Of a stretch of 64,000 bases of DNA, positions 1 to 11,823 are shown one piece after another. Origin of the DNA: Symbiodinium natans (taxonomy: Eukaryota > Sar > Dinophyceae > Suessiales > Symbiodiniaceae); contig CAJNDS010002712.1 in assembly GCA_905221605.1 (NCBI GenBank), positions 948,001 through 1,012,000 on the forward strand, written 5' to 3'. Position numbers and translations under genes: made by a program. Numbering within the stretch: position 1 is the first letter of the stretch; every line of letters starts with the position of its first letter. The notes beneath the pieces are model-generated. The model worked only from the letters and a program-made list of their open reading frames with translations, made no database searches and was not told the DNA's origin.

Positions 1-129
1 CTACTCCCCCACTCGCTCCTCCATTGTTGGCGTGGCCCGGCGCGACGACGTGGAGCGGGACTTGAGGTGGCCGGGGACGAAATATCTGAGTGCTCTGTGC
101 GTTGTGTTTGGGCTGCCGGAGGGGGCAGG

Positions 130-420
130 GTCAAGAAAACATCACGTTAAGCGTCGAGAAAACATCATGTTAAGACTTCAGTGCGCATCCCCCCCGCGGA
201 TGAGCTAACCTTCCAGACTGCCCGCTGTGCATGGGGCTGTCGCGAATGCATTTTCCGGCCGCTGCAAAATGCACGGGGCCGTCTCGGGGACACTGGAGGC
301 AATGGAGGTAAGGTAGTGCCACCTCCGGAGGTTCGTCGTGCACCCCCCCTTCGGTTGAGCTAACCTTCCAGACTGCCCGCTGTACATTTTCGGGCCCCTG
401 GAAAATGCATTTGCTGTGTT
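130..420. repeat. Short direct repeats
   Basis: Two diverged copies of a module containing GAGCTAACCTTCCAGACTGC occur near 202 and 356. Just before them an approximately 23-bp unit (AGAAAACATCACGTTAAG, then the same with one change) is repeated at about 134 and 157. Nothing coding is supported in 1-686; the short ORFs there lie on both strands across the repeats. Confidence 0.6.
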
Positions 421-686
421 CGTTGGGCTCCCGCATCACGAAACCCTAAACCCCCCCAACGATGCAGAATCGAGTCTTAACGTGCTGTTTACTCGACCCC
501 CCTACCCATAGGATCCATGGGTGCTTTGAGGACCCGAAAAAGGCTCGACAATTGTCGGATATGGCCGCGTGCCAATATTAATTGCTTGTAACAGGGCCGC
601 GGCCCGCACACGCGACATACCCCGTTACAGAGGGTATGTATCAACGGCCGGGGTTTTGCGACAGACCTGTTTGTTGTTGTCTGCAG

Positions 687-1313
687 GTTCCAAGTCTTGC
701 TTATCGGGGGGTAAGTGTTCGTAAGTTTCAAGAAGCAAATATATATGTAACACTGAATTTCAAACCCCCTTAAACCCTTAAAGGCTGCGTATGTGGGGTG
801 GTTCTAAGTCTTGCTTATCGGGGGGTAAGTGTTCGTAAGTTTCAAGAAGCAAATATATATGTAACACTGATTTTCAAACCCCCTTAAACCCTTAAAGGCT
901 GCGTATGTGGGGTGGTTCTAAGTCTTGCTTATCGGGGGGTAAGTGTTCGTAAGTTTCAAGAAGCAAATATATATGTAACCCTGAATTTTAAACCCCCTTA
1001 AACCCTTAAAGGCTGCGTATGTGGGGTGGTTCTAAGTCTTGCTTATCGGGGGGTAAGTGTTCGTAAGTTTCAAGAAGCAAATATATATGTAACCCTGAAT
1101 TTTAAACCCCCTTAAACCCTTAAAGGCTGCGTATGTGGGGTGGTTCTAAGTCTTGCTTATCGGGGGGTAAGTGTTCGTAAATTTCAAGAAGCAAATATAT
1201 ATGTAACCCTGAATTTTAAACCCCCTTAAACCCTCAAAGGCTGCGTATGTGGGGTGGTTCTAAGTCTTGCTTATCGGGGGGTAAGTGTTCGTGAATTTCA
1301 AGAAGCTGCGAGG
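687..1313. repeat. Tandem array of a 114-bp unit, about 5.4 copies
   Basis: The phrase GTTCTAAGTCTTGC recurs at 801, 915, 1029, 1143 and 1257, exactly 114 bp apart, with a first copy (GTTCCAAG) at 687. Copies are nearly identical apart from single changes (for example aagtttc/aatttc). Each unit holds a GGGGGGTAAGTGTTCGTAAG segment, an ATATATAT stretch and a telomere-like CCCCCTTAAACCCTTAAAGG segment. The last copy breaks off near 1305 and a degraded piece (GGTTCCAGGTCTTGCTTGTC) follows at about 1319. The unit length and the absence of distinct spacers mark it as a minisatellite. Confidence 0.95.
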
Positions 1314-2860
1314 GTTCCAGGTCTTGCTTGTCGCGGCCAACCCCACTCGGTCCTCAACAGGGGGACGCTCCAGGCTTTCGGCAAGACACCCCCGAAGCCT
1401 GAAACCCCGAGATTCCCAAAAATCTGTGCTCATGCCTCCCGGCGCGCGACATACCCCGTTACTTGTACAAGTGCGTTACATACCCGCGACAGACCAAACA
1501 CAGTCCATTGCGACATCTGCGTAAGCAACGTGCGCCCCAAATAGACGCATTATCGTCCTACCCCAATGCGCCCTGAGACCCTTTTTTAGTGCATGAATAT
1601 AATACAATAGAATATAATATCATATAATATAATTTAACATAGTATAATATATATTATAATATAGCATGATACGAACGTGCGCGCGACAGAGGTCTGTAAC
1701 TAGCCGGGCGTTACAGAGGTCTGTAACAGGTGGGCGCGGGCGCGGGCCGCACAACCGGGGGTTTATGCACACAGCCATATTTCTGCGTGTGTCTAAACTC
1801 TAAACCCTCCAGCTTTGTCAAACAGACAGGGGCCACAACGTTTGGAGGACACAGCAGAGGTTCTTTGGGGTTCAAACGTGGGGCTGCGCAGGATTTGAGC
1901 CGCAATTGCTAATCCAGAGCCCAAGTTGCGCTGAGGTGTCGAACCAGCGTGCAACCGAAACTCAATCCCCTGTTTAGGGTTTGGAGTTTATGGTTTAGGG
2001 TATTCGTCCCATCCTTCTCCTAGATCAGCCAAGCACGACCGGTGATGGCAGGATGATTTGAATTTGTTAATATGGCCAAAGAAGAGCATACCTGTTCCTC
2101 TTGCAGAGGTGGCACAACGGTGAGGCCACTGAGCGCGAGACCCCGCCAGAGACGCAGCTGCTAAGGCCGAAGAGATTTCCGAGTTGCATCCGAAGCCATG
2201 GAAGCCATACTCTCTATAGACTCACACTGAGAGTCGAAGAACCCCAAACAAACCCCAAGGCTTACAATGACTTGGCACATGCTATAGTAAGCTGTGAGAG
2301 GTTTACGAGCACGGAGGCCCTTAAACTTGACGCGCCCGCCAACGTTTGGAGATTGGAATGTGCGTTGAAAGTTGGCGTGAGAGCTTGAAGCCTGGAGGCC
2401 ATGGCGGGTAGCCGAGCCCCCTGGACCGCAAGAATGAAGGCGGTTCCTCAGCGCCTGTAGGACTTCTGCAAAGTTTGGAGCAACCGTCTTCACCCAGAGG
2501 CACTTTGACTGTTTTTGCAGTATGGCCTGCGCCTGTGCTCTGTATGATGTCGCTCACGGGCCAGCAAAGGAATATGGTCCAATAAGGTGTTCCTCCCAAA
2601 AAAATCGACCCCGTACGTTCAACGTGCATAAATCCGCGACCGTCCCAGCTGAAGGTTTCGTGGCTTCGAGAGCCGTCGCTCAGCCATGGCTTTCGCATGG
2701 CGAGTCAGCAGCTTTCCTTTGATTGACTGGAGTTTGGGGCTTTCGACTCGGGCTGCCCAGCATTGCACCTCTTGCTATTTTCAGACCGTCGAAATAGCAT
2801 TCCGGGCGCCATTGCCTTTATGACCTGAAGCGAAGCTTGCCCTGTCTGTCAGGCCAAGGC
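1314..2860. other. Intergenic DNA with an AT-rich island
   Basis: No convincing gene is seen. From about 1598 to 1672 the sequence is almost pure A/T (degenerate TATAATATA), and TTTAGGG-like fragments lie near 1970-2000. The overlapping ORFs at 2101-2698 on both strands show no family motif and are treated as chance. Confidence 0.5.
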
Positions 2861-2962
2861 AGTGGCTTCCGTGCGCGGCACTCGGCGATGCTCGCCGATG
2901 TGTGCGACGACGAGGTGAACCTGGGTTTGATATTGATGCTTAAGCTTGACATCACCGTGTAG
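2861..2962 (+). CDS. Possible terminal exon, unrecognised
   Basis: An open frame begins just after the acceptor-like CCAAG|GC and runs 33 codons to TAG. The sense is codon-like (SAMLADVCDDEVNLGLILML) and stops cleanly. No family is recognised and no partner exon was identified. It could be a chance frame. Confidence 0.3.
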   Translation, partial: SGFRARHSAMLADVCDDEVNLGLILMLKLDITV

Positions 2963-3239
2963 AGTGTCCAGCACTAAAGCGGTGGTTCCAGGAAGTGGTT
3001 TCAAGCTTTTGGGCGATAAGAAACTCTAAGCAAAGCCAAAAAAAGCTGGGCCGAAGGCTGAAAAACCAAGCGAAGAGGGTTTTTTTGAAACACTCCTCTG
3101 TGTTTACAAACATTTACAAACCCTCAGTTAAAATTTCTCAATTGTGCTCCAGGCTTTGCCTTCTCAACTGCTTTGAGAGCCTTTTTGCAAGGCCGAGGAT
3201 GCCGTGGAGCTGCCCATCGTGAAGGTCCCGCAAGCACCC

Positions 3240-3400
3240 ACCTCTAGTGTCACATAACAATAAACTAATGTACGAATATCAGAATACAATATAATACAAT
3301 ACTATAGTAGTATATGAAAAGCTAACAAAGCAATATGAAGTTACAATAACATCAACAAAGTTAATAACACATAGCTTTGTTCATATCATATGTATAGTAC
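3240..3400. other. AT-rich intergenic island
   Basis: A/T-dominated low-complexity sequence (AATACAATATAATACAATAC and similar), like the one near 1.6 kb. No gene is seen. Confidence 0.5.
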
Positions 3401-3629
3401 TACAAGAAACTGTAGAGGGCGATGTCCGACTGCACAGGCGCTCGACTCCCTGACCTACGCCGAGGTCCAGCTTCGTGGTCCAACAGATGTTGAACGTAGG
3501 GCACGAAGAGGGAACCAAGCCATTGGGCCTCTGCCTTCAGCGTGCTATACGTGCATTATGTGCACCCTGGACCGGACCCGGAATCTGGGTCACTAATTTA
3601 CTCGCAATATTGTGCCATGCACACAATCA

Positions 3630-3946
3630 GTGCCTTCGGCGGTGTGCTGGTACGACGCGCAAGGCAAGAAGGCTGAGCATGCCAGACTTCAGGCACATCA
3701 TGACTACTTTAGCCTTTGGCCGCGCAAGCACGGTTCAAGACAGACACAGAAGAAACAAAGACCTGTCAGCAACTCTCCAAGCTCCCAGACGCGATCTGCA
3801 GTTCTGCACTGAGTGTGCTGAGTGCGCTGAGGTTCTGCCACCCAGCAGACTCTTCTCGCTGCGCCACGGTGCTTGCCATGGTGGACACGGGCTCCAATGA
3901 CTGCGACCTGAACCAGGCTGTCATCGACCCTTGGCTGAAGAGTTAA
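3630..3946 (+). CDS. Exon fragments with a retropepsin-like DTGS motif
   Basis: At 3884-3895 an open frame reads LAMVDTGSNDCDLNQ and ends at TAA 3944-3946. Hydrophobic residues before D-T-G-S/T are the active-site signature of aspartyl proteases, including the retropepsin-like proteases of retroelements. An upstream codon-like stretch near 3637-3720 (CWYDAQGKKAEHARLQAHHD) is in a different frame. A second, similar motif lies at 7462. No flap region or matching downstream motif was found, so this is at most a fragment, perhaps of a decayed retroelement polyprotein. It could also be coincidence, since the motif is short. Confidence 0.35.
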
Positions 3947-5106
3947 ACTGATCATAAGGCCTTGGCTTGGTGTGCAGGCTGGAGGCTCGGAGCAAGGCAT
4001 CGCAGAATCTCTCTAGGGGTTTTCGGGCCCATGATCGGCGGGGTCATGCATCAGATTGCCTTCACAAGTTTCAGGCATGCTTATCATGCAACCCAGAACA
4101 TGCTAACTGGCACGGTGCCGGCCTCTTCTGCATAGTACTAGTGAATGTGTTAGTAAAGGCCGTTCTGATCCGTTGGCCAAGCAGAGCTTGGTTTTGGACC
4201 TTGGGGTGCAGAAATAAAAGATTACCTTAGGACCAGCTGAGACTACCGCCGGCACGGGGTCATGGCAGTACCATCGTGGAGACCTCTGCCAACAAGTTGG
4301 TTGCTCGCCAGGCAGTTGGCTGACTTCTGGTTTCGGAAGGCGGGCTTTCCAAGAAAGGCTATCTCTGGAACTCGGCGGACAGCACATGACAGCACCCGGG
4401 CAGTAGCTGCCTTTCAAGCCTTGAGGATCAGGCTTGCCACTGGATTCCTGTACTGCCTCGATGGTTCTCCCTCAATGATCCCCTGGAGTAGCGATGCCCA
4501 TGATGTAGCAAACACAAATGACACCAGCAGCCTCAGCCTTCGTGTCGCTCCCAATTCCCTTTATCGGGAGATCGGAATCTCAGGTTGAGGTTCCCACCTA
4601 CCAGGCCGGTGCTGTGCAGTTGCCCCTAAAGTTATCCAAATGGAAGGTTGTGTGTCCCCTAAGTCTATTCCCTTCTCTCCACCATCCTAGTGAGCCATTG
4701 GAAGCTTCCGCAGAAGCCACCGGCAAGCCACGGTCAGGCACGAGTTCGCCTGCTGGGCCGCGAAGCTGTGGTGCAGCTCAACCCCGCGGACGCGGACTAT
4801 GCGGCCAGGGGAGGCCTGGATCCATAAAACCGTGCCCAGAGAAGCCCAGAGACCCAACACTTCACCCTGTAACTTGCAAGCATCACTGGGATACGGATTT
4901 CTGTCGTTTGTGCGGTGCCAGGTTTTCGGTCAGGTTGGGCACCTTTCCTACAAAGATTACGGAGAGCTGCGCTCCTCCAGCGGTTTAAGGGGGTGAGAAG
5001 AGGAACCTCTACAAGCTTGCAAATCGGATACGCTGCTGCTCAGGTGCGGTTGCCACGCAGGCCGTGCTTGGGCATCAGATTTTTGCCGTACGTGGGGACC
5101 TAGGAC

Positions 5107-5403
5107 CTTGTCCCTGTCAAGCTCACTTGGAGCCTCGCAAATGGTGCTTATGCGGCAGAGACAGTTGGCAAAGACTCAACACGGCACAAGAGCTGACACC
5201 GAGTCACCAACTAGCGTCGGCGAACCATTTCCAAGCCACATACCTCTGCTGAGGAAGATGATGTGGACCAGAAGTTCGATTTCTCCGCCAGCACCGACGA
5301 AGCTGTGAAACTTGCTTCATGCAGACACGGAGCAAAGACAATGAGCGCAGGCATTATTTTAAGCATGAGCTATTCCTTGTGTAGCTTGCACCTGCTATCA
5401 TAG
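5107..5403 (+). CDS. Two codon-like exon fragments, unrecognised
   Basis: At 5107-5196 a frame reads LVPVKLTWSLANGAYAAET and stops at TGA. At 5245-5403 a second frame begins SAEEDDVDQKFDFSASTDEA and stops at TAG 5401-5403. The two are in different phases, as expected for separate exons. The acidic and polar composition looks like real protein, but no family is recognised. Confidence 0.3.
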
Positions 5404-7160
5404 AATCTCTGACGCATCGCTTGCTAGTTCAGTAGTTGAGCAGCCCTGCTATTGGAACAATGTCCTGGCAACCACACAAGCTTTATCACCACATGCGCTC
5501 GCCCTCGCCCTGCCCCCTCCACTCTCCTTAAGCAACACTGCTATTATTTTGGTGCAAGCCCTCGTCCTCTCCTCCTCCTCCTCCTCCTCCTCCTCCTCCT
5601 CCTCCATCGTCGCGTGTAAGGATTGGTGCGGATGCACTGGCTTCCCTGGGACTGCGCTTGAGCTTGATTCGATCTTTCCTGTTTTCTGCGGGGAATTCCA
5701 ATCGGGCCTTGGAGTCCGAGACGCTCTGCAGAGGGCGGTAGGCTTTGAATATTTGTAGAGTTTAGGTTCAAGGTTTGCTGGCTGCAGGGTGCAGGGCTTA
5801 GAAATGCCATTCCACCTCGCCCTCGCCCTCCCTTCAAGGATAGTGGACTGCGGCCAAAGGAAGCTTGTCCGCAACGACGACCCAGATCTCAAGCATCTTG
5901 CCTGCAACTAAAACCCTAGACCCAGTTCGTGCCACCAAACTCGGCTCGTGAAGGTGAAGCTGTACATTGAACGCAATCCCTAATCCGCATTGAATGACAT
6001 TTAGCAGGAGGCAAACAACAGGGAAATCGCCTGAAGACGTGTTTAGGGTTCAGGGGTTAGGGTTTGGGGTCCGGGGGTGCCCTTGCAAGCTTGCTGCAGA
6101 AGGGTTTAGGGTTCAGGCGTGACATCAAGAAAGGCCGATAATCCCTTCGTACGACTATTAAACCCCTTCCTAATGTAAGAAATCATTGGCCGGACACCCC
6201 GCCCTCGGAACGGGGAGGCCTTCACACTTTCCAAAGTTTGGATGGGTTTTGGGTTTAGGGTTTAGGGTCACCAAGTCCCAGTTGCAAAAAGGGTTAGTAA
6301 TAAAAAATTGGATTGAAATTCAATAGACAGGCACTGCCACATTTAGGCTTTCGAGCTGCATTGTCCAAACCCCGAAGAACCCCCTAATTTCAGCATTTCT
6401 GGCCCCGGATCCGGATTTCTATATTACCGGGGGAGGGGGGGGGGGTGTTAATAACAGGGCCCCCAAAGAATCCAAAAAACATTGAGACCAGTCCGGTCCT
6501 TGTCTCCCTCCATGGCCTTTTTTTGAATTGTATAGGGCTTCAGGGACTTGAGTGGGTGTTGGGGGTTGAGGGCTGGGCTTGATTGTGAGCTCAAGAAAAA
6601 AGTTGAAGCATCCGGCTCTCTTTGAGCATGAGGCCCTGGCTGCTCAAGGGGTCGCCTGCACTGCCGCGGAATGGTCAAAGGAGCCGCTGCCTCCATGTGC
6701 CTTGTCGCGACTGCGGTCAAACAGCCTTTATTGGGGCTTTGCTTCGAGGCTTCATCACTCATGCGATCATTCAGGCTGCCAGGGCTTGTTTGGGATGGAT
6801 TCTGTCGAATTGCGTTTTATTCTCTTGACTCTGGCTGCAAAAGAACACAAGTCTGCTGGCCTGTGCCTGTGCGTGCCTGGGATGTGTGTGTGTGTGTGTG
6901 TGTTCATCAGTGTGTCAGCTTGGTTCACGGTGGTTTTCTGAGAACCATTTCGTATTAGCATGTGGCTATGCTTTGGCGGCACGTCATTGCATTGCTCGTG
7001 CTGCCAGCAGGTGACGCTGCACGTCCGCAATCCTGTGAAGAATGGAGCTCACAAGGTCAGCCCTGGAGCGGCCTGTTGCTGTGCCACCTATCGGCTCAAT
7101 TTGCCAATGAGTCAGGGATTTGGACTCAAATGACCCTCAGTGTCTTTGCAATATGAAGTC
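5404..7160. other. Intergenic DNA with microsatellites and telomere-like debris
   Basis: No gene is supported. It holds a CTC/TCC trinucleotide run (about 5569-5605), TTTAGGG-like fragments (about 6041-6120 and 6245-6270), a G-rich run (about 6429-6447) and a TG run (about 6882-6902). Serine- or arginine-rich ORFs across the CTC run are by-products of the repeat. Confidence 0.6.
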
Positions 7161-7177
7161 TACTGTGCTTAGCCGAA

Positions 7178-7560
7178 GTGGATGTAGCTGGGAAGGATGT
7201 AGGCATGATGCAGGCAGATGCCCACAACACTTTCCCAGATGCCAAGCACTTGAACTGGTGGTGCCCTCATTTTGCCAAGGGAGAGAATTTTTCTAGACGG
7301 GCACTACATTCCTCAGCTCTCCAGTCAAGCATCGTCCTCTTGCAAGCTCCGAAACCTCCACGAAGCAAGCTTAAATCATCAACAAAGTACCGGGAGGCTT
7401 CGTACGATGTGTTCCCTGCAACTCTGCGGCTGGCCAGGAACTTGCAGTCAGGGCTCTGGTCGACTCCGGGTCGACGGATGCCGTCTCTTGGCTTTGCTCT
7501 TATGCCTTCGAAGGCCAATGTAGAACCGCAAAGACTACAGTTCGAAGTCCTATACCAGGG
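7178..7560 (+). CDS. Exon fragments with a retropepsin-like DSGS motif
   Basis: At 7178-7300 a codon-like frame includes DAHNTFPDAKHLNWWCPHF. In another phase, from about 7417, the frame reads ELAVRALVDSGSTDAVSWLC, with D-S-G-S at 7462-7473. It runs on into a telomere-like tract at about 7557, which suggests truncation by later DNA. Motif and spacing resemble the DTGS fragment at 3884, so both may derive from one protease-bearing element. No other retroelement domain (reverse transcriptase, integrase, RNase H) was found nearby. Confidence 0.3.
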
Positions 7561-7592
7561 TTTAGGGTTTGGGGTTTAGGGTTTAGGATTTA
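7557..7592. repeat. Short TTTAGGG-like tract
   Basis: Four imperfect TTTAGGG units (GGGTTTAGGGTTTGGGGTTT and on). One of many such scattered tracts in the window. Confidence 0.8.
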
Positions 7593-8790
7593 TAGTAGGG
7601 TTACTGTAAGGGACCCCGTGAACGCTGTTCTTGTCAAGATAATTGATCGGGGGTATAAACCAGGCACCAAGCCTATGCTGCGCCTGACAAGGAGCTGAAG
7701 CGTCGGCAAATCGCATCCTTAGATTTGGCGGTCGACGAGACGGACCCATGGAATTTCTGTGATGATTAGGCCTTCTATGGGTTTTGCAATGGTTCAAATG
7801 GCTCTTCGTATTCCGAGTAGGTGGTCTTCTAAGTACAAGCTAGGCATAGGCTCATTTGACGCTACAGCCGCCTCACCCTCCCATCACCATATTCTACAAT
7901 TGTATAGGCAGAGTGACTTGTGGCTGGCCAATCGGGTTCCATGGAAGTTGGCCTGAAGCCCCAAGGCAGGATCACCGTGAATCCTAGTTTTTCGAGATAT
8001 CTCACATCTCCAGACCCCTAGACCCTAAACCGAGGTCAGCTAGGCAGGTGGCAAAAAACCCTACTCCTAAACCTGCCCTTTCGTAGCAAGACCCTCCGGG
8101 ATGGCATGGCAGAGAGAGAGAGAGCGAGAGAGAGACCCCGAGCCCTAAACCGACAGCGCGAGTCGAGAAGGAGATCCCCGCGCAGTTCGAGACTGCAGGC
8201 GGCGTAACTATCGAAGCACCCATCTACCGCACAGTCGCGCGCTTGGAAGACCGTGCCTTGGCTAACATCTAGCTGCCGCACATAGTCACGTGTATAACGA
8301 TGTAGACGTATCTGCTATATATATATATGTATATGTATATTATTTATTTGCTTGTTTTTTTATATTTATGTATACATGTAGCATATTGCAGTCTCGCTTG
8401 ATACCATATAATGCAATCCAGCTTTAGGTTTGGCTTTGCAACGTGCCTTGCGGGACCAGATTCTTGAATGTGCCGAAGCCCCCAATTTCAGCGACTGCGA
8501 TGTTTCGAATTGCTTCCCTATTGAGTCCTTCCTAAATATGCTGAGTTGGTCTGTGTTGGTCAATAATCGGGCATGCCAGGAGAGGCGATCGTGCGCGTGA
8601 GCCCTTCGCAGGAGGAGGTGGGCTTGAGGGTCTCACTTTGGGGCATGGAGGTTGGGCGGACAAGTCACGGCAAAGCTGTAGCAACTAGCTTTGTGTTTCA
8701 ATGTGCTGCAGCGCTTCTGGCACAGATATTCAATACATTCAAGCACCACTACAGTCAAGCACCAAGTCGGGAAAGTCTCCCCCCCTTTTG

Positions 8791-10390
8791 TTACGTTGGA
8801 TCGAGGACTCTGACGACGCGGAGAGCGATGGAGAAAGCGAGGAATCACGGCTGAAGAAGCTATAGGTTGATAAGCGGATACAAGCCGTGTATACCAGATA
8901 ATCTCCTCTCAGCGAGTCCTTAGCAATGTGTGACTAGAGGCTCGGAAGCGCGTGCTTGAGATTATTCCTTGGCAGCTACGCGACACCGCATTGAGGGCAT
9001 TGAGGGGATGTACTTCCTCCAGTATGTGCCAGCAAGCCTAGCCTTCGACGACGCGCAAATTCACCTTAATAGCCATGTACTGTGGATGCTGTGGATGCTG
9101 TGGCAGTGCATAGAGCGTGCTGCGGGGTGGCCAACCACATAATGGCAGTGAGCGAACTCAGCTGCCAGGAGGACTCTTCAAAGTCCGAAAGCGATGAGAG
9201 CAGCGACGACGAAGACGAAGCCTTGCTGGGCCATGACGTTACTCGGCACATTGTTTTGGAGCTTGTTTTGGAGCTTGGAGTCAACATGCCCAAATCAGCA
9301 CCCTGCAACAACCGAATTCATTACACTCGCACGGGTGGTACGGCAGCTGGGGTGTGTCACTCTATATCCGACACAATTATGACCCTGACAAATCTTCATC
9401 ACAATCAAGCAGTTGGAATCAAGTCAAGCTGGGCAGCTTGAGCATGCTTGAGCCGAGCACTCGATGACGACCGGTTGGTCTCTCGGGCTGTCCTTCTGAG
9501 TTGCCCAGGGGACGATGCCCATGAATTTGGAGCAACAGAGCTTTGTGGCCACAAAGAGGAGTGCCTCCAGATGTGAACTGTCAAAATTCGATGAGGCTTT
9601 TCACAAGAAGGCTGCCGCATGTATGTAGGCAACCCAATGTCCAGGCTTTGGCAGCACTGGGTCTCCTGGTCGACTGCCGGAACCGGCGACTGCTGCAGGC
9701 GCCTCTCGCTGAGGCCGTTGTGGGGTGGTTTGGGGCAGGATTTGTGGTTTAGGGTTTTAGGGTGGGGGGGAGGGGGTGTACTGTCGCTGTACCTGTGCAC
9801 ACAGATTTCACGACCTATACCCTGAGGATGTTTATTGCGCAAAGCTGCCAGCTCGTTCACTTGCGAAGTTTTCGAAGTTGGGGCCGGTGTAGTGTGGGCG
9901 TTTGCAACATCAATGAAGCTTCAGTGCGGCGTGTATATAATCTACAACGTTGAAGATTCCCAAACTGTAGGCTTATGTTTCCGCGAGTCTCTGCGGCCAC
10001 GTACACGTTCCAAGGAACCATGATGCCGGCTTCCTCGGCCTGCAGCCCCACTTACTTGGGGGGGGGGTCCAGAACCAACGTCACGCTGACTCCTCACTTG
10101 TCAACCCGGAGCAAAGCATGCATGTCCAGCAAAGCATTGAGGTCCCTCAAACTGCTAGATACATGGCTCAGAGACGAGTAAGAACCACTGAATCCACAAG
10201 CCACGTACAAGCCATGAAAACCCGATGAGACCCGATATGGGCGTTTGGCGTTCATATTTCTCTATAGGGTTAGCTAGGTTTAGATATATTTTCTTAGGAT
10301 TTTTGTGACGCCAACTTCGCCCCAGACTTTGAGGCGGACCCTGCCGTGCCTTCTGAGGAGCTGCGAAAGCGGCGGCGGCGCAAGCACTGA
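8791..10390 (+). CDS. Acidic, serine-rich protein, exon fragments
   Basis: Four codon-like pieces lie on the plus strand. 8791-8865 includes WIEDSDDAESDGESEESRLK. About 8980-9142 includes EGIEGMYFLQYVPASLAFDD. About 9141-9290 includes SKSESDESSDDEDEALLG. About 10304-10390 is FAPDFEADPAVPSEELRKRR, ending in a basic RKRRRRKH tail and TGA. The acid/serine clusters and the terminal basic cluster, which could be a nuclear localisation signal, would suit a nuclear protein, but that is inference and no domain is recognised. Exon borders are uncertain and the pieces may not belong to one gene. A G-rich run at about 10427-10443 and a CGG run lie at the 3' end. Confidence 0.3.
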
Positions 10391-11022
10391 AAACATGCTT
10401 GAATATAAGGGTTCAGAAGGGTTTGGGGGGAGGGGGGGGGGGGAGGAGGATGGGAAGGAGGAGGTGGGTGGACCGAACAGGACACTCTAAGTTCCGGCTT
10501 CCAGCTTTGGCCCTTTGAAGGTCGGGGCTTTGCGTCTGGGATCCTCTTTCTGGGGACCCGCAAGCTTGTGGAGACTTTCGGCTCTCTCAAGAAGAACCGA
10601 ATATGTATGGAAATCATAAATTTCGCAAAGAAGCCCCTACATCAGCTTGAACTGGCTTCATTCAGTTGGTGTGATTTCACGGATGTTTAGGCATCTGGGA
10701 CATGATGGTTGTGCGTGGTAGACATCGTGCCAGAAAGCCCAACACCTTTTTCACAGACTGGGGTTCAGGGCTCAGGGTTTTGCTCTAGGGCTTCCTATGG
10801 TTTGACAACTCCCAAAAACTCTTTGTGCTTGTCTATAAAGGTAGGGTTTGGAGCCCCAGCCGCTGACCCCATGGAGTATGGCGAAGACGCGGACAGTGCC
10901 GCGTGGCCACTTGGACGCTTCTATCGAGGCAGTTTCAAGAGCAGAGAGTATTTCGGTTTGCTAGATTCCGCCGTCGATTGATGTGTTCCGCTGTGCTTTA
11001 GCTTTAGCTTCATATTCGTAAG

Positions 11023-11190
11023 GTGGCGACTACACGTGGCCGATTGTGTCGCACCTTGGTGGCACAGTTCGAGATCTATGAGAGCCGAACCGTTCTTCGT
11101 GAGCCGTACCGCAGCAGGCAGAGGGCTGCCAGATTGGGGAGGGGAGAGCATGTACTGTATCATCTGTATCGAGCTGTCATCAGCACTTGA
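11023..11190 (+). CDS. Possible terminal exon, unrecognised
   Basis: After the acceptor-like CGTAAG|GTGGCG the frame stays open for 55 codons to TGA, including VAQFEIYESRTVLREPYRSR. It is arginine-rich and ends AVIST. No family is recognised. It lies about 630 bp before the sulfotransferase gene. Confidence 0.3.
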   Translation: MATTRGRLCRTLVAQFEIYESRTVLREPYRSRQRAARLGRGEHVLYHLYRAVIST

Positions 11191-11823
11191 CCGAATGACC
11201 TGCTGAATTCTGGGGTGATGGTCATTGCTTAGAAGGTGCCCTCAGCCATAAAAAGGGTTACCCCCCGGCCCCCACCGCCCAACCAGCTTCAGTTCAGGTT
11301 ATACCGTTATAACTTGTTTCAGCTGGCCAGCAAATATCTCCCAGGCACAACAAACCAGAGAATCATGAGTGTAACCTCCAAAATGGCAACCCTCTTGTGG
11401 GAGGCATGCATATTGCGCCATCAGGTTTCTGGCCCTCTACCTTTGTGGGGCCCTCTCCGTGATTGGCTTCGATGCGCTGAGTGTCGACTTGACAGCCCTG
11501 CAAAGCACAGCTGACATGCTCGGGATGCTCCACAGCTCCAGTCGTGTAAGGTTGAGGTACATTCGCACTTCCAACCGAAGCTTCACACAATCGCTCCAAA
11601 TTGCCTGAGGTTCCAGAGTGACAGCCCCTCAGCAGACTCTGCTTCAGCGCCTGCATCACCGAGAACTCCCCCAGAGATGTCGCAAGAGCCTTCCATCGTC
11701 GCGCCCTCCCCCATGCTGATGGAGTCTACTGCGCTTCTCGGCTGTAGCACGTTCAGATGCCTGGGTTGGTACTCGTAGGCTCCATGCCATTCTTACTCCT
11801 TCCGCTCACCAAGCCATGTAGCC

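Noticed and set aside
687-1313. CRISPR-like array
   Set aside because: The units are 114 bp, contiguous and almost identical over the full length, with no unique spacers. It is a minisatellite in a eukaryotic context.
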